Source of the DNA: Chitinophagaceae bacterium
GTDB taxonomy: Bacteria > Bacteroidota > Bacteroidia > Chitinophagales > Chitinophagaceae
DNA: 64,000 bases
Reading direction: 5' to 3'
Assembly (NCBI GenBank): GCA_016787085.1
Contig: JAEUVJ010000013.1
Span: 1 to 64,000 of the forward strand
A program made the translations under genes and the position numbers. The notes under the pieces were generated by a model. It had not been told where the DNA came from. It ran no database searches and was given only the letters and a program-made list of their open reading frames with translations. Shown here one piece after another: positions 43,808-52,785 of this stretch (within the stretch, counting starts at the first letter, position 1; each line of letters begins with the position of its first letter).

Positions 43808-46672
43808 ATGGAAAAGAAAGTCTTTCTGCTGGATGCCTTTGCCCTGGTTTTCCGTGCATATTATGCGCTTATCCGCAATCCACGTCTTACTTCAAAAGGA
43901 AAGAACACCAATGCACAATTTGGTTTTACTAATGCATTGGTCGAATTGATGACCAAACAAAAGCCGTCCCATATGGCTGTTTGTTTTGATACGGCAGCAC
44001 CGACAGAACGACATACAGATTTTGCTGACTACAAAGCCAACCGCCAGGAAACACCGGAAGACATCAGTGCGGCGGTACCTGACATCAAAAGGATCATTGA
44101 AGGTTTTAATATTCCCATTATTGCTATTGACGGCTACGAAGCTGATGATGTGATCGGCACCTTGAGCAAGAAAGGAGAAAAAGCCGGTTATGAAGTATAC
44201 ATGATGACACCGGATAAAGATTACGGGCAACTGGTTTCAAAAAAAATAAAAATATACAAACCCGCCTACCAGGGAAATGATGCCGAAATACTGGGGCCTG
44301 AGGAGGTATGTGCCAAATGGAATATTAAAGATGTAAACCAGGTGGTAGATATGCTCGGCATGATGGGTGATGCCGTGGATAATATTCCGGGGATCCCGGG
44401 GGTAGGTGAAAAGACAGCTGCGAAATTCCTGGCAGAGTACGGCTCGCTGGAAAACACATTGGCCAATGCCGATAAAATAAAAGGGGCCATGGGAGAGAAA
44501 GTAAAAGCCGGGAAAGAAATGGCGATACTATCCAAAAAACTGGCTACCATCATCACCAATGTCCCTGTTGAGTTTCATGAAGAAGATTTCAGGTTAAAAG
44601 AATGGGATAAGGAAAAACTGAAAGAGGTATTCGCAGAGCTGGAATTTAAAACATTGGGTAAAAGATTACTGGGAGAGGATTTCTCTATCACTACCGGATC
44701 AAGAGGAGTGGTGGAAAAAGAAATACCACAGGGTGTACAGACAGATCTCTTCGGAAATATTATTGAACCGGAGCTCCAGAAGACGGAGGCCAAAACTGTA
44801 AAAACGGAAACTGCCGGCGATGGCGAACCGGAAGAAGGACTGAGTGCTGATAAGAATATTCATAATACGCCTCACCAATACGAAGCTGTTACCGGCGAGA
44901 AAGCCATTAAAAAATTAATCGCAGAGTTAAAGAAATATACAGAGATCTGCTTTGATACGGAAACCACGGGTATAGATGCCAACGATGCAGAACTGGTAGG
45001 AATGAGTTTTTCGGTAAAAGCCGGCGAGGCATATTATGTACCCTGTCCAGCCGAACAGGAAAAAACAAAAGAGATACTGTCATTTTTTGAGCCTTTGTTC
45101 AGTGATAAGAAAAAGGTATGGGTAGGCCAGAACCTCAAGTATGACATGCTCGTAATGAAATGGTATGGTATTGAATTGGCAGGAAATATTTTTGATACCA
45201 TGCTGGCCCACTATGTCATCGAACCGGATGGGAAAAGAGGGATGGACATTTTAAGCACCCGTTACCTGGGCTACGAACCCGTGCATATTGAAGAACTGAT
45301 CGGCAAGAAAGGGAAATCACAGGGTAATATGCGTGATGTAGAACTGGAAAAGATCAAAGACTATGCTGCAGAGGATGCTGATATTACACTGCAACTAAAA
45401 GAAAAATTTGTTCCCTTACTGAAGGAGAAAGAAGTAGAAAAGGTGTTCAGTGAAGTAGAAAATCCGTTGGTAAAAGTGCTGGCAGATATGGAGTATGAAG
45501 GCATCAAAGTAGATGTTGATTTCTTAACAGATTATTCAAAAGAACTCGAAAAGGAAGCCAAAAAAGCTGAGGAAAGCGTTTACAAGCAGGCTGGCGTCCG
45601 TTTTAATCTCTCCTCCCCCAAACAATTGGGTGAAGTGCTGTTTGACAAACTGAAATTAGACCCTTCTGCCAAAAAAACAAAGACAGGCCAGTACCAGACG
45701 GGTGAGGACGTGTTATTAAAGTTAGCTGCCAAGGGACACCAGATCGTTGATGATATTCTGGCTTACCGGGAACTGACGAAACTGAAATCAACCTATGTTG
45801 ATGCGTTGCCCCAGTTGATCAACCGGAAAACAGGAAGGGTACACACTACCTATGGGCAAGCGGTAGCCGTAACAGGACGTTTACAAAGCAATAATCCCAA
45901 CCTGCAGAACATCCCGGTAAGGACAGACAGGGGTAAAGAAGTAAGAAAGGCGTTCATCCCCAGAGATAGCAAACACATCCTGTTATCTGCCGACTATTCA
46001 CAGATAGAGCTGAGGATCGTAGCGGCTATCAGTGGTGATAAGAATATGTGCGCAGCTTTTAAAAAGGGAACCGATATACATACTGCCACGGCCGCTAAAG
46101 TGTATAGTGTACTGGATGATGATGTGACCAAAGAAATGCGCTACAAAGCTAAGAGTGTGAACTTTGGTATCATCTATGGCCAGGGGGCATTCGGACTTGC
46201 CGACAACCTTGGTATATCCCGAACCGAAGCCAAAGAGATCATTGATAATTATAAAAAGGAATTTCCGGGCATACAACGGTACATGGATGATACGATCAAC
46301 TTTGCAAGGGAACACGGCTATGTGCAAACATTAATGGGAAGAAAGAGATGGTTACGGGATATCAACTCTGCCAATTTTACCGTGCGTGGTTTTGCAGAAA
46401 GAAATGCCATCAACTCCCCGATACAGGGTACCGCAGCCGATATGATCAAACTGGCGATGCAGAAAGTACATGCGGCCATGAAGAAAGAAAAGATGCAGAG
46501 CAAGATGTTGCTGCAGGTGCATGATGAATTGGTCTTTGATGCATTAAAAACAGAGGTTAAAGAACTGAAACCACTGATCATTGAGTGTATGCAATCCGCT
46601 ATGCCGCTCCCGCATGGGGTGCCGGTAACTGCAGAATGCGGGGAAGGAAAGAACTGGCTGGAGGCACATTAA
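43808..46672 (+). CDS. polA: DNA polymerase I
   Basis: 954 residues. Three domains: 5'-3' exonuclease (1-290; DTAAPTERH and GYEADDVIGTLSKK plus DNIPGIPGVGEKTAAKFL), 3'-5' exonuclease (about 360-540) with intact catalytic FDTETTG and YAAEDADITLQL, and the polymerase (about 590-954) with SADYSQIELRI, YKAKSVNFGIIYGQG and LLQVHDELVFDA. Both nucleases and polymerase have their catalytic acids, so proofreading is expected. Used in repair and Okazaki-fragment processing. Confidence 0.97.
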   Translation: MEKKVFLLDAFALVFRAYYALIRNPRLTSKGKNTNAQFGFTNALVELMTKQKPSHMAVCFDTAAPTERHTDFADYKANRQETPEDISAAVPDIKRIIEGFNIPIIAIDGYEADDVIGTLSKKGEKAGYEVYMMTPDKDYGQLVSKKIKIYKPAYQGNDAEILGPEEVCAKWNIKDVNQVVDMLGMMGDAVDNIPGIPGVGEKTAAKFLAEYGSLENTLANADKIKGAMGEKVKAGKEMAILSKKLATIITNVPVEFHEEDFRLKEWDKEKLKEVFAELEFKTLGKRLLGEDFSITTGSRGVVEKEIPQGVQTDLFGNIIEPELQKTEAKTVKTETAGDGEPEEGLSADKNIHNTPHQYEAVTGEKAIKKLIAELKKYTEICFDTETTGIDANDAELVGMSFSVKAGEAYYVPCPAEQEKTKEILSFFEPLFSDKKKVWVGQNLKYDMLVMKWYGIELAGNIFDTMLAHYVIEPDGKRGMDILSTRYLGYEPVHIEELIGKKGKSQGNMRDVELEKIKDYAAEDADITLQLKEKFVPLLKEKEVEKVFSEVENPLVKVLADMEYEGIKVDVDFLTDYSKELEKEAKKAEESVYKQAGVRFNLSSPKQLGEVLFDKLKLDPSAKKTKTGQYQTGEDVLLKLAAKGHQIVDDILAYRELTKLKSTYVDALPQLINRKTGRVHTTYGQAVAVTGRLQSNNPNLQNIPVRTDRGKEVRKAFIPRDSKHILLSADYSQIELRIVAAISGDKNMCAAFKKGTDIHTATAAKVYSVLDDDVTKEMRYKAKSVNFGIIYGQGAFGLADNLGISRTEAKEIIDNYKKEFPGIQRYMDDTINFAREHGYVQTLMGRKRWLRDINSANFTVRGFAERNAINSPIQGTAADMIKLAMQKVHAAMKKEKMQSKMLLQVHDELVFDALKTEVKELKPLIIECMQSAMPLPHGVPVTAECGEGKNWLEAH

Positions 46673-46725
46673 CCCTTGTTTTCGTCCGTCTGTTTTCCCG
46701 CTTCGTCCGGCAATATTTTTTGTCG

Positions 46726-46756
46726 TTGACAGGTTCTGTTATTTTTCCTATCTTAA
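46726..46756 (+). promoter_or_regulatory. Probable promoter of the DUF1579 gene
   Basis: TTG (46726-46728), 20-nt spacer, then TATCTTAA, which differs from TAnnTTTG at the two last positions. ATG is 27 nt downstream. Confidence 0.4.
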
Positions 46757-46782
46757 ACGTCCTTTAACCAAAACATGCATGT

Positions 46783-47442
46783 ATGAAACACAAAATCTTA
46801 TCGCTTTTCGCTGCTGTTGTTATTCTTTTTAGTTGCAATAGTGAAACCAAAGATACCAAGACAGAAGGCGGTGACACAAACACGACTGCTTCTTCAGACA
46901 AAAAGGAAGAACCCTGGGTTTCTGTTGATTCTGCCACCATGATGAAGAATATGATGGAATATGGTACTCCCGGACCTATGCACGAAATGCTGGCTTCGTG
47001 GAGCGGAACCTGGAATGGAGAGTCCACGATATGGGAATATGAAGGTGCCACTCCGCAAAAGTCAACCGGTACTGCAGTCAGTAATATGATCATGGGAGGT
47101 AAATACCAAAGCAGCACCCATTCCGGGAATATGATGGGTATGCCCTTTGAAGGAATGAGCATTATGGGCTATGATAATGCTGCCAAACAATTCACTTCTA
47201 CCTGGGTTGACAACTGGAGTACCGGGATCATGGCTATGGCCGGCCAGTGGGATGCTGCTTCAAAGACCCTGACGATGACAGGGAAGATGCCAGATATTAA
47301 CAGGCCGGGTAAAGAATGTTCATACAAAGAAGTATTTAAAGTAATTGACGATAACAACCAGGTCATGGAAATGTACGGTCCTGATCCTAAAACAGGAAAA
47401 GAGTTCAAGATGATGGAAATGAAAATGACCCGTAAAAAATAA
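46783..47442 (+). CDS. DUF1579 family lipoprotein, methionine-rich
   Basis: 219 residues. Lipobox ILFSC (about residue 18) predicts a lipid anchor. The mature part has HEMLASWSGTWNGESTIWEYEG and later the DUF1579 core with GGKYQSST and FTSTWVDNWSTGIMAMAG; methionines are frequent (MMKNMM, GNMMGMPFEGM). A Met-rich exported protein might buffer copper or oxidants, but this is a guess. A strong terminator follows immediately. Confidence 0.78.
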   Translation: MKHKILSLFAAVVILFSCNSETKDTKTEGGDTNTTASSDKKEEPWVSVDSATMMKNMMEYGTPGPMHEMLASWSGTWNGESTIWEYEGATPQKSTGTAVSNMIMGGKYQSSTHSGNMMGMPFEGMSIMGYDNAAKQFTSTWVDNWSTGIMAMAGQWDAASKTLTMTGKMPDINRPGKECSYKEVFKVIDDNNQVMEMYGPDPKTGKEFKMMEMKMTRKK

Positions 47443-47460
47443 CCAAAAGCTTCTTCGATT

Positions 47461-47491
47461 AAACCCGGATCACAAACATCCGGGTTTTTTA
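47461..47491 (+). terminator. Terminator of the DUF1579 gene, convergent side
   Basis: Perfect 10-bp stem AAACCCGGAT / ATCCGGGTTT with CACAAAC loop (47461-47487) followed by TTTT. It abuts the stop of the convergent minus-strand gene. Confidence 0.83.
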
Positions 47492-47971
47492 TTGCCGCTT
47501 TACCTTGACCTGTCTTCCGAAGTATTTATCATCCTTCTTGCCGTCCATATCCCAGTCAACTGTACATTCAAAAGAAGCGGTATCGTTTTTTATACTGAAA
47601 GTATATACTGTAGTGTCCGGGGATGGCAACTGTTGCAGCATGGTCAGCTTATCGCCAGCCACCCACCATTTCCCTGAAGGGTCATATACCAATGAATCTT
47701 TTAAATTGTAATGGGCCGAGTTCCAGATACTGTCCGCACGAAAGAAACTGCGGATGGGTTTTATCTTCAGCTTTTCTTCCCACTTCGGGCGGTCCACTTC
47801 AAAAATTTCGTTTGAATCAGAATTATTCTTTGAGTTGATCTCCACCCGGATGAAAAGATTATTCCACTCGCCGGCCAGTGTTTGATAAGCGGATCTATTT
47901 ACCTGTTTTTCGCCAGCCTCATTACATGCTACAGTGGCGACCGATATCAGGGAAATAAATATTCTTTTCAT
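47489..47971 (-). CDS. Hypothetical lipoprotein
   Basis: 160 residues. Lipobox VATVAC (C16 region). The mature part is beta-rich, with repeated KPIRSFFRADSIWNSAHYNLKD and SFECTVDWDMDGKKDD. No family recognised. Starts 4 bp from the stop of the PD40 gene upstream, so it shares that transcript. Confidence 0.65.
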   Translation of the reverse strand: MKRIFISLISVATVACNEAGEKQVNRSAYQTLAGEWNNLFIRVEINSKNNSDSNEIFEVDRPKWEEKLKIKPIRSFFRADSIWNSAHYNLKDSLVYDPSGKWWVAGDKLTMLQQLPSPDTTVYTFSIKNDTASFECTVDWDMDGKKDDKYFGRQVKVKRQ

Positions 47972-47974
47972 TAC

Positions 47975-48913
47975 TTATTTTTTTATTTCAATAAACGAGG
48001 GTGCCTGCTCATACTTCCAGGTGTTTGCCAGTGGAATCATCTTTTTTGTTCTGGCATTCATCAGATAAATATCATATACTTTTTTACCCGGTACAGAAAT
48101 ATCCACTGCCATCCACTTGCCATCCGGGGTCCAGTCATGCCAGCCTGCAGCTTTATCGCCACGGGTAATCTGCCACTGTTTTTTACCATCGGCCGTAATG
48201 CCATATACTTCGAATTTCCCTTTTTGAAAAGATATATAACTAATAAACTTTCCTTTGTCGTTCCACCGCGGCGGGCCTGCATGGTATTCTCCGGAATTGT
48301 TAGTAGTATCGTCCTGGGGATAATAAGTAAGTTGGCGCATCCCGGTCCCGTCTTCATTCATGATGTACAGTTCCGTTTTCATATACCGGTTTCTCCTGTC
48401 AGAGCGGTAACGAAAAACAACCTGTTTGCTTTCTGGTAAAAAAAGCGGGTCAACATAATAACCGGCAGTATCATGTGTCAGCTGTTTATAGGAGCCGTTT
48501 TCCAGGTTCAGCATGAATAATTGCACACGAACCTCCCTGCCTATCCTTGCCGAAACGATCATCTCCTTGCCATTGCGTGTGTCCATCCAGCTATCCTCCA
48601 AAACAAGATCGCTTATTTTCCTTACGTTATTCCCCTGCTGATCCATTTCATATAGCTTATAACAACGTCTGCAGGAAGTATCCCGGTCGCTGATAAAATA
48701 TATTTTGTCTTTATACGTCCGGTAAACCCAGTCGAGCCCGGCATAGTTGCTTAGATTCTTCTGGTTTTTCCCGTCAGCATCTGTAATGAACACCTCATAG
48801 TTTCCATTGGAGGTATCATAATAGACGTTGTAAACGATCCTGTATTTATCTTTCTGCGCAAAACCGGTAAAAAATAATACAGTTAAAAAAATAACAGCAT
48901 AGATTTTTTTCAT
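47975..48913 (-). CDS. TolB-like beta-propeller (PD40 repeat) protein
   Basis: 312 residues from ATG 48913, chosen because AGGAG directly precedes it and the following residues make a signal peptide (1-18, ends GFAQ). At least four PD40-type blades are visible, e.g. DADGKNQKNLSNYAGLDW, MDQQGNNVRKISD, NEDGTGMRQLTYYP and GKWMAVDISVP. Periplasmic WD40-like protein; TolB relatives bind other envelope proteins. Operon with the next lipoprotein gene. Confidence 0.8.
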   Translation of the reverse strand: MKKIYAVIFLTVLFFTGFAQKDKYRIVYNVYYDTSNGNYEVFITDADGKNQKNLSNYAGLDWVYRTYKDKIYFISDRDTSCRRCYKLYEMDQQGNNVRKISDLVLEDSWMDTRNGKEMIVSARIGREVRVQLFMLNLENGSYKQLTHDTAGYYVDPLFLPESKQVVFRYRSDRRNRYMKTELYIMNEDGTGMRQLTYYPQDDTTNNSGEYHAGPPRWNDKGKFISYISFQKGKFEVYGITADGKKQWQITRGDKAAGWHDWTPDGKWMAVDISVPGKKVYDIYLMNARTKKMIPLANTWKYEQAPSFIEIKK

Positions 48914-49099
48914 ACTCCTTTTTCTGTTTCTATTTGATAAAAAGACTGACTTTTCGTTTCCAGTCATTCGTTAGTTGGAGAAGGTTTGTTCCGTCTGTGT
49001 TGATGAGATAACTATCATAATGCCTTGCTTCTTTCCTTTTGTATATCGCAAATGAAATAAAAAGAAGTGAGGGTTAATGGCTTTTTCATGCGGGTTAAC

Positions 49100-49669
49100 T
49101 TAGCCAGCCTGGTCATAAGCCTGTTTTATCCAGTTGATCAGTTCTTTATTGATCATTTTTTCATCTTCTATCTTAATGCGATGCGTACACATAGCATTCC
49201 AGCTGCCCGAGGCTATTACATCCCCTGAAGGCGCCACACCTTTTATATTTAATCCAACATCGAGACGATCTTTAGTGGAAGGCTGTATAAGCGCAAACTG
49301 TTTTTTCCTTCTCAGGCTTACGTACGCTTTCTTGGGAGCGATCTCCATATCCTTGCCTAACTTACTAACCTCGGCCATGATCTTATCATACCAGGGTTTC
49401 AGATTCTCCTTTCCCTTGTATTGTTCCGTAATCAGGTCATCCGAATTCTCCACTGCACCTGCATGGCTTTGTTTGGCGAAATGCACCACCACGTTGGCAT
49501 TACCGTGTGTAAACCCATGTTTCTCTTTCAGAAAGTTCACCAGTTCGCCATGTTTGGCCAATCCGCTTTTATTGACGATGGCTATCCATTCATCCATTTT
49601 TTTCCCGGTATTCTTCTCAATGTTGGCGATCTGTGTCTGAGTAGCTTTATCAATCGTTTCTGTATTCAT
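49100..49669 (-). CDS. DUF4287 + DUF5655 domain protein
   Basis: 189 residues from ATG 49669; a longer in-frame reading is less likely. N-terminal helical DUF4287 (KATQTQIANIEKNTGKKMDEWIAIVNKSG; HGELVNFLKEKHGFTHGNANVVVH), C-terminal DUF5655 (KPWYDKIMAEVSKLGKDMEIAPKKAYVSLRRKKQFALIQPSTKDRLDVGLNIKG). Predicted cytoplasmic DNA- or nucleic-acid-associated family; function unknown. One near-consensus promoter element (TAATTTTC) is 25-32 nt upstream. Confidence 0.82.
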   Translation of the reverse strand: MNTETIDKATQTQIANIEKNTGKKMDEWIAIVNKSGLAKHGELVNFLKEKHGFTHGNANVVVHFAKQSHAGAVENSDDLITEQYKGKENLKPWYDKIMAEVSKLGKDMEIAPKKAYVSLRRKKQFALIQPSTKDRLDVGLNIKGVAPSGDVIASGSWNAMCTHRIKIEDEKMINKELINWIKQAYDQAG

Positions 49670-49739
49670 AAATTCCTGGTTTGTTTGATGCGGGAAAATT
49701 AGCCCATTTCCCATCAGCAGGATTGTAAAAAATTAACCT

Positions 49740-50555
49740 CTATTGTATCGGGATATAATTCCTGTACCGGCCTTTCTGAGACAGGTAGGCCGATGGATTG
49801 ATACCAGAAAAAGCCTGAAATTCTTTGATGAAATGGGCCTGGTCATAATACCCGCATTCGTACGCTATAGGCGCCCATTCGATAGATTGCTCCTGCTCCA
49901 CTTCTCTTATCACCTTCTGAAATTTGGAAATGCGGGCAAACATTTTCGGGGAAAGTCCGGCATATTTTTTAAACAAGGTTATCAGGTGTTTCTGGGTAAT
50001 GCCGACCTTATGGGTCAGTTGTCCGATGGTCCATATCTGCGGGGAACGCTGTAATTGCTCAATGGCATAATTCACCAGTACATTGGGGTCAAGCCGGTTC
50101 TTCCCTTTTTGCAACAAATACTTTTCTACAATACTGAATTTGTCTTCAATCACCGGCGTATTCAGCACCGCATCCCTGATACTTAGTATTTCTGTATTCC
50201 ACAACAGGTCTGTTTCCACTGTTCTGTCATTCAGCTCGCTGGCTGGCATATTAAAAAAGGGATAAGCTCCGCCCGGCTTGAAATGAACACCGATCATGGA
50301 AGAAACAGAAGCATCTATTAATATATACTCTGTCTTCATGCCCGATATCCAGCTTTTTTTATAGGTAGTGTAGGTCTCCCCGGTCTCATTGTGAAAGAGT
50401 TTTTTGGGAGTTTCCGTCAGGTCAATCAGCAGGTCCATAGAACCGTCCGGCAGGAACTTTTCCATTTTATGCATTGCCTGGTAGCCTTCATAGTAAAACA
50501 AATGCTCTACAAAAAACGACAAAGGAGGGGGTGGTATGTGAATACGGTAGGTCAT
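49740..50555 (-). CDS. AraC-family transcriptional regulator
   Basis: 271 residues. C-terminal double HTH (about 165-260): IGQLTHKVGITQKHLITLFKKYAGLSPKMFARISKFQKVI and WAPIAYECGYYDQAHFIKEFQAFSGINPSAYL. The N-terminal part (1-150) resembles the DUF6597-type ligand domain, e.g. ILIDASVSSMIGVHFKPGGAYPFFNMP. It is divergent from nothing and runs with small genes, so its targets are not given by position. Confidence 0.88.
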   Translation of the reverse strand: MTYRIHIPPPPLSFFVEHLFYYEGYQAMHKMEKFLPDGSMDLLIDLTETPKKLFHNETGETYTTYKKSWISGMKTEYILIDASVSSMIGVHFKPGGAYPFFNMPASELNDRTVETDLLWNTEILSIRDAVLNTPVIEDKFSIVEKYLLQKGKNRLDPNVLVNYAIEQLQRSPQIWTIGQLTHKVGITQKHLITLFKKYAGLSPKMFARISKFQKVIREVEQEQSIEWAPIAYECGYYDQAHFIKEFQAFSGINPSAYLSQKGRYRNYIPIQ

Positions 50556-50589
50556 ATTTTCCCATGCACTATCAATCTACAATTTTTTA

Positions 50590-51021
50590 TCAGACCGGCA
50601 AAGCTGCCAGGAAATATGTACCGGCCAGGAATAAAAAGACCAGCCCTGTAACTATAATAGGAGGTAAGAATGTAAATTTCACCTGCAACAGGAAGATGAT
50701 ACCGTAAACGATCAGCTGGATCAGCAAAAACCCCTTCCATACTTCCCCGCTGATACCTGTTCGCAAAAAGTACCAGTTCAATATACCACCAAGGATAAAT
50801 ATAAGAGTAAAGCAGGAGCTCACCCCGATAAACAAACTGTAAAAACTCCTTTTGATCCCTGCTCCCATATCTATCTTGTACTTTGTGGTGATCTCCACCA
50901 GCTGTTTCTCCATATCATTCCGGGGCTTGGCCGGAGAAATAAAGCTCAGCGAATGAAAAAGTGCGGTCAGTAGTTGAGCGATGATCGTTCCCAATATCCA
51001 GAATGAAAAACCCGAAAGCAT
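50590..51021 (-). CDS. Hypothetical membrane protein, four spans
   Basis: 143 residues with hydrophobic segments about 1-25, 58-82, 95-113 and 118-141, consistent with four membrane spans. Contains the loop FISPAKPRNDMEKQLVEITTKYKIDMGAGIKRSFYSLFIG. No family recognised with confidence. Lies 34 bp upstream of the AraC gene start and after the DinB gene stop, probably part of the same transcript. Confidence 0.65.
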   Translation of the reverse strand: MLSGFSFWILGTIIAQLLTALFHSLSFISPAKPRNDMEKQLVEITTKYKIDMGAGIKRSFYSLFIGVSSCFTLIFILGGILNWYFLRTGISGEVWKGFLLIQLIVYGIIFLLQVKFTFLPPIIVTGLVFLFLAGTYFLAALPV

Positions 51022-51045
51022 ATGTGTTGGTTTTGTTGTTTTACA

Positions 51046-51570
51046 TTAAAAACTCAGTATCCGGAAAAACTCCGTCCATGGCCCTATCTCTTCTTTATAC
51101 TGTTTAGCCATTACCCTTGTTATTTGTGCAATATGCGTCAGGTCGTGAACAACCCAGGTGGACAATAATTGCCTCAATGAAACCGGCCCTAAAACGGGAT
51201 GAATTCCTTTCTTATCCAGATCGCCTTCTGAAAATCTCAACGACCGGAACCAGGTCATGTTATCTTTTCTCAGCTGTTCAAACTCATCTAATAGTTGCCG
51301 CAGGCTTTTTCCTTTACTTATTTCATTTTGCGCAAACCTGTCAAAAGGTTCGAATGACTTCAACTCACCATAGCCGATTATCATGTTAGTTCGTATCCGC
51401 CAATCCGTTTTCTCCCCGTGTATCAAATGTCCGACTACATCATAAGGCGAAAAGGTCTCAGGGCCTTCATTATTCATGATCCATGCATCACTGAGGCCGG
51501 CAAGCAATGTTTGCAACACTGCGGGCGTCCGCTCCAGTATTTCGCATGATCTGTTCAGGTCAAAGTTCAT
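51046..51570 (-). CDS. DinB-like four-helix protein
   Basis: 174 residues. DinB/YfiT fold: an early His in PYDVVGHLIHGEKTDWRIRTNMI and a late VVHDLTHIAQITRVMAKQYKE supply the typical His triad for a divalent metal. DinB relatives include thiol-dependent S-transferases (bacillithiol or mycothiol). The start ATG overlaps the SRPBCC gene stop by 4 nt, so translation is probably coupled. Confidence 0.82.
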   Translation of the reverse strand: MNFDLNRSCEILERTPAVLQTLLAGLSDAWIMNNEGPETFSPYDVVGHLIHGEKTDWRIRTNMIIGYGELKSFEPFDRFAQNEISKGKSLRQLLDEFEQLRKDNMTWFRSLRFSEGDLDKKGIHPVLGPVSLRQLLSTWVVHDLTHIAQITRVMAKQYKEEIGPWTEFFRILSF

Positions 51571-52019
51571 CGGGGAAATTTTTCTTCAAGAAATTTCTTC
51601 AATCCTATCAATACGCCGGGCCAGGCTTCTTTTACTGCATCATAATACCAATCCCAGTCAGTACCGGTAGTTTCAGGATACGGTCCTTGTGTAACCTGCA
51701 ATCGACAACCTCCGTTACTTTCCTGTGCATTTATCGACAACTCCTGCGGACCAAGAAATGGCCGCTCCGTATTCAGGTAAATATATTTTTCGATATGCAA
51801 TATCGTTGATGGATCATACTCTTTGACGATACCTGTTGAAACATACCTGATACCTTGCTCACTAACGGCCCATGCAAGGGTATATATACCGCCGGTCTTC
51901 AGTTCTATCAGGCTTTTTTCAACTCCCCACCAACCTTTTAGCAATATTGGATCGGTAAATGCGAGTATTGCTTTTCCGGAAGGAACAGCGATCTCTATAT
52001 GCGACTCAACAATCCTCAC
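51567..52019 (-). CDS. SRPBCC/AHSA1-like ligand-binding protein
   Basis: 150 residues. START-like fold of the AHSA1/CalC family: AVPSGKAILAFTDPILLKGWWGVEKS, AVSEQGIRYVSTGIVKEYDPSTILHIEKY, YYDAVKEAWPGVLIGLKKFLEE. Hydrophobic ligand-binding or stress-related; function unknown. Overlaps both neighbours by 4 nt (ATGA-type), so a tight operon with TfoX-like and DinB genes. Confidence 0.82.
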   Translation of the reverse strand: MRIVESHIEIAVPSGKAILAFTDPILLKGWWGVEKSLIELKTGGIYTLAWAVSEQGIRYVSTGIVKEYDPSTILHIEKYIYLNTERPFLGPQELSINAQESNGGCRLQVTQGPYPETTGTDWDWYYDAVKEAWPGVLIGLKKFLEEKFPR

Positions 52020-52381
52020 TTCTTCTTTGCAGTTTTTTTAACTGGTTTTTTTGAAGACCGGGCAAACTTATTAAACGCCAGGCCTAACTGTATCCAATAG
52101 TCAAGCTGCTTTTTTGTTTTAAGGACATTTTCGTCAACAAATACAAACCCTCTCATTACCTTTCCGGTAAAATTCATCGGCTCACAGCCCTTTTTTTCAA
52201 TTACCTCATCATATAGAGCAGGGTCCAGCCTTACCATGATCCTGTCTTCATGCACCCCCACACACATCTTGTCGTTGACCATAAAACAAAGCCCGGCAAA
52301 CATTTTCTTCTCTTCGACCTTTTTATGTGTTTCCGCTATAATTTCTCTTATCCGGCCGGCCAATTTTTCACTGTAACCCAT
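52016..52381 (-). CDS. TfoX N-terminal-like protein
   Basis: 121 residues from ATG 52381; upstream in-frame sequence would overlap the VOC gene. TfoX_N pattern: GYSEKLAGRIREI, VEEKKMFAGLCFMVNDKMCVGV and MRGFVFVDENVLKTKKQLDYWIQL. Basic Lys-rich tail KKPVKKTAKKK at the C-terminus may bind nucleic acid. It lacks the C-terminal TfoX_C competence domain. Translationally coupled to the SRPBCC gene. Confidence 0.8.
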   Translation of the reverse strand: MGYSEKLAGRIREIIAETHKKVEEKKMFAGLCFMVNDKMCVGVHEDRIMVRLDPALYDEVIEKKGCEPMNFTGKVMRGFVFVDENVLKTKKQLDYWIQLGLAFNKFARSSKKPVKKTAKKK

Positions 52382-52391
52382 ATGGAAGTTT

Positions 52392-52775
52392 TTAAACAGG
52401 AATACTGTGCAGGCCGATACGGTTACCTTCGGTATCAATGATCACGGCCATGAATCCATAATCAGGAGATATCTCGGTTTTTGGCAGCATGATCTTACCA
52501 CCTGCTTTTTCTACTTTGTCCAGTACCTGTTGAACATCAGGGTTACCATTCAGGTAGATCAGCGGTCCATCAGTTGCTGATGGTTTATGAAAGCCGCCGC
52601 TATCCACTATCGCCCCGCCTATATCCGTCATCTGGTCCTCCACCGGGAACATACGCATTTTGATATTCGGCATATCCATGGGTATAAGTGATATACCAAG
52701 GATGGCTTCATAAAATATTGTGGCCCTTGCCAGGTCGGTGGCCGGTATCTCAAACCAGCTGATTGCACTTTTCAT
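52392..52775 (-). CDS. VOC-family (glyoxalase-like) protein
   Basis: 127 residues from ATG 52775. Two-repeat VOC fold: SAISWFEIPATDLARATIFYEAIL and DPLIYL-type second half with AGGKIMLPKTEISPDYGFMAVIIDTEGNRIGLHSIP. The usual His/Glu metal ligands are partly replaced, so it may be a non-metal binder. Role not inferable. Confidence 0.8.
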   Translation of the reverse strand: MKSAISWFEIPATDLARATIFYEAILGISLIPMDMPNIKMRMFPVEDQMTDIGGAIVDSGGFHKPSATDGPLIYLNGNPDVQQVLDKVEKAGGKIMLPKTEISPDYGFMAVIIDTEGNRIGLHSIPV

Positions 52776-52785
52776 GTTTTGATTT

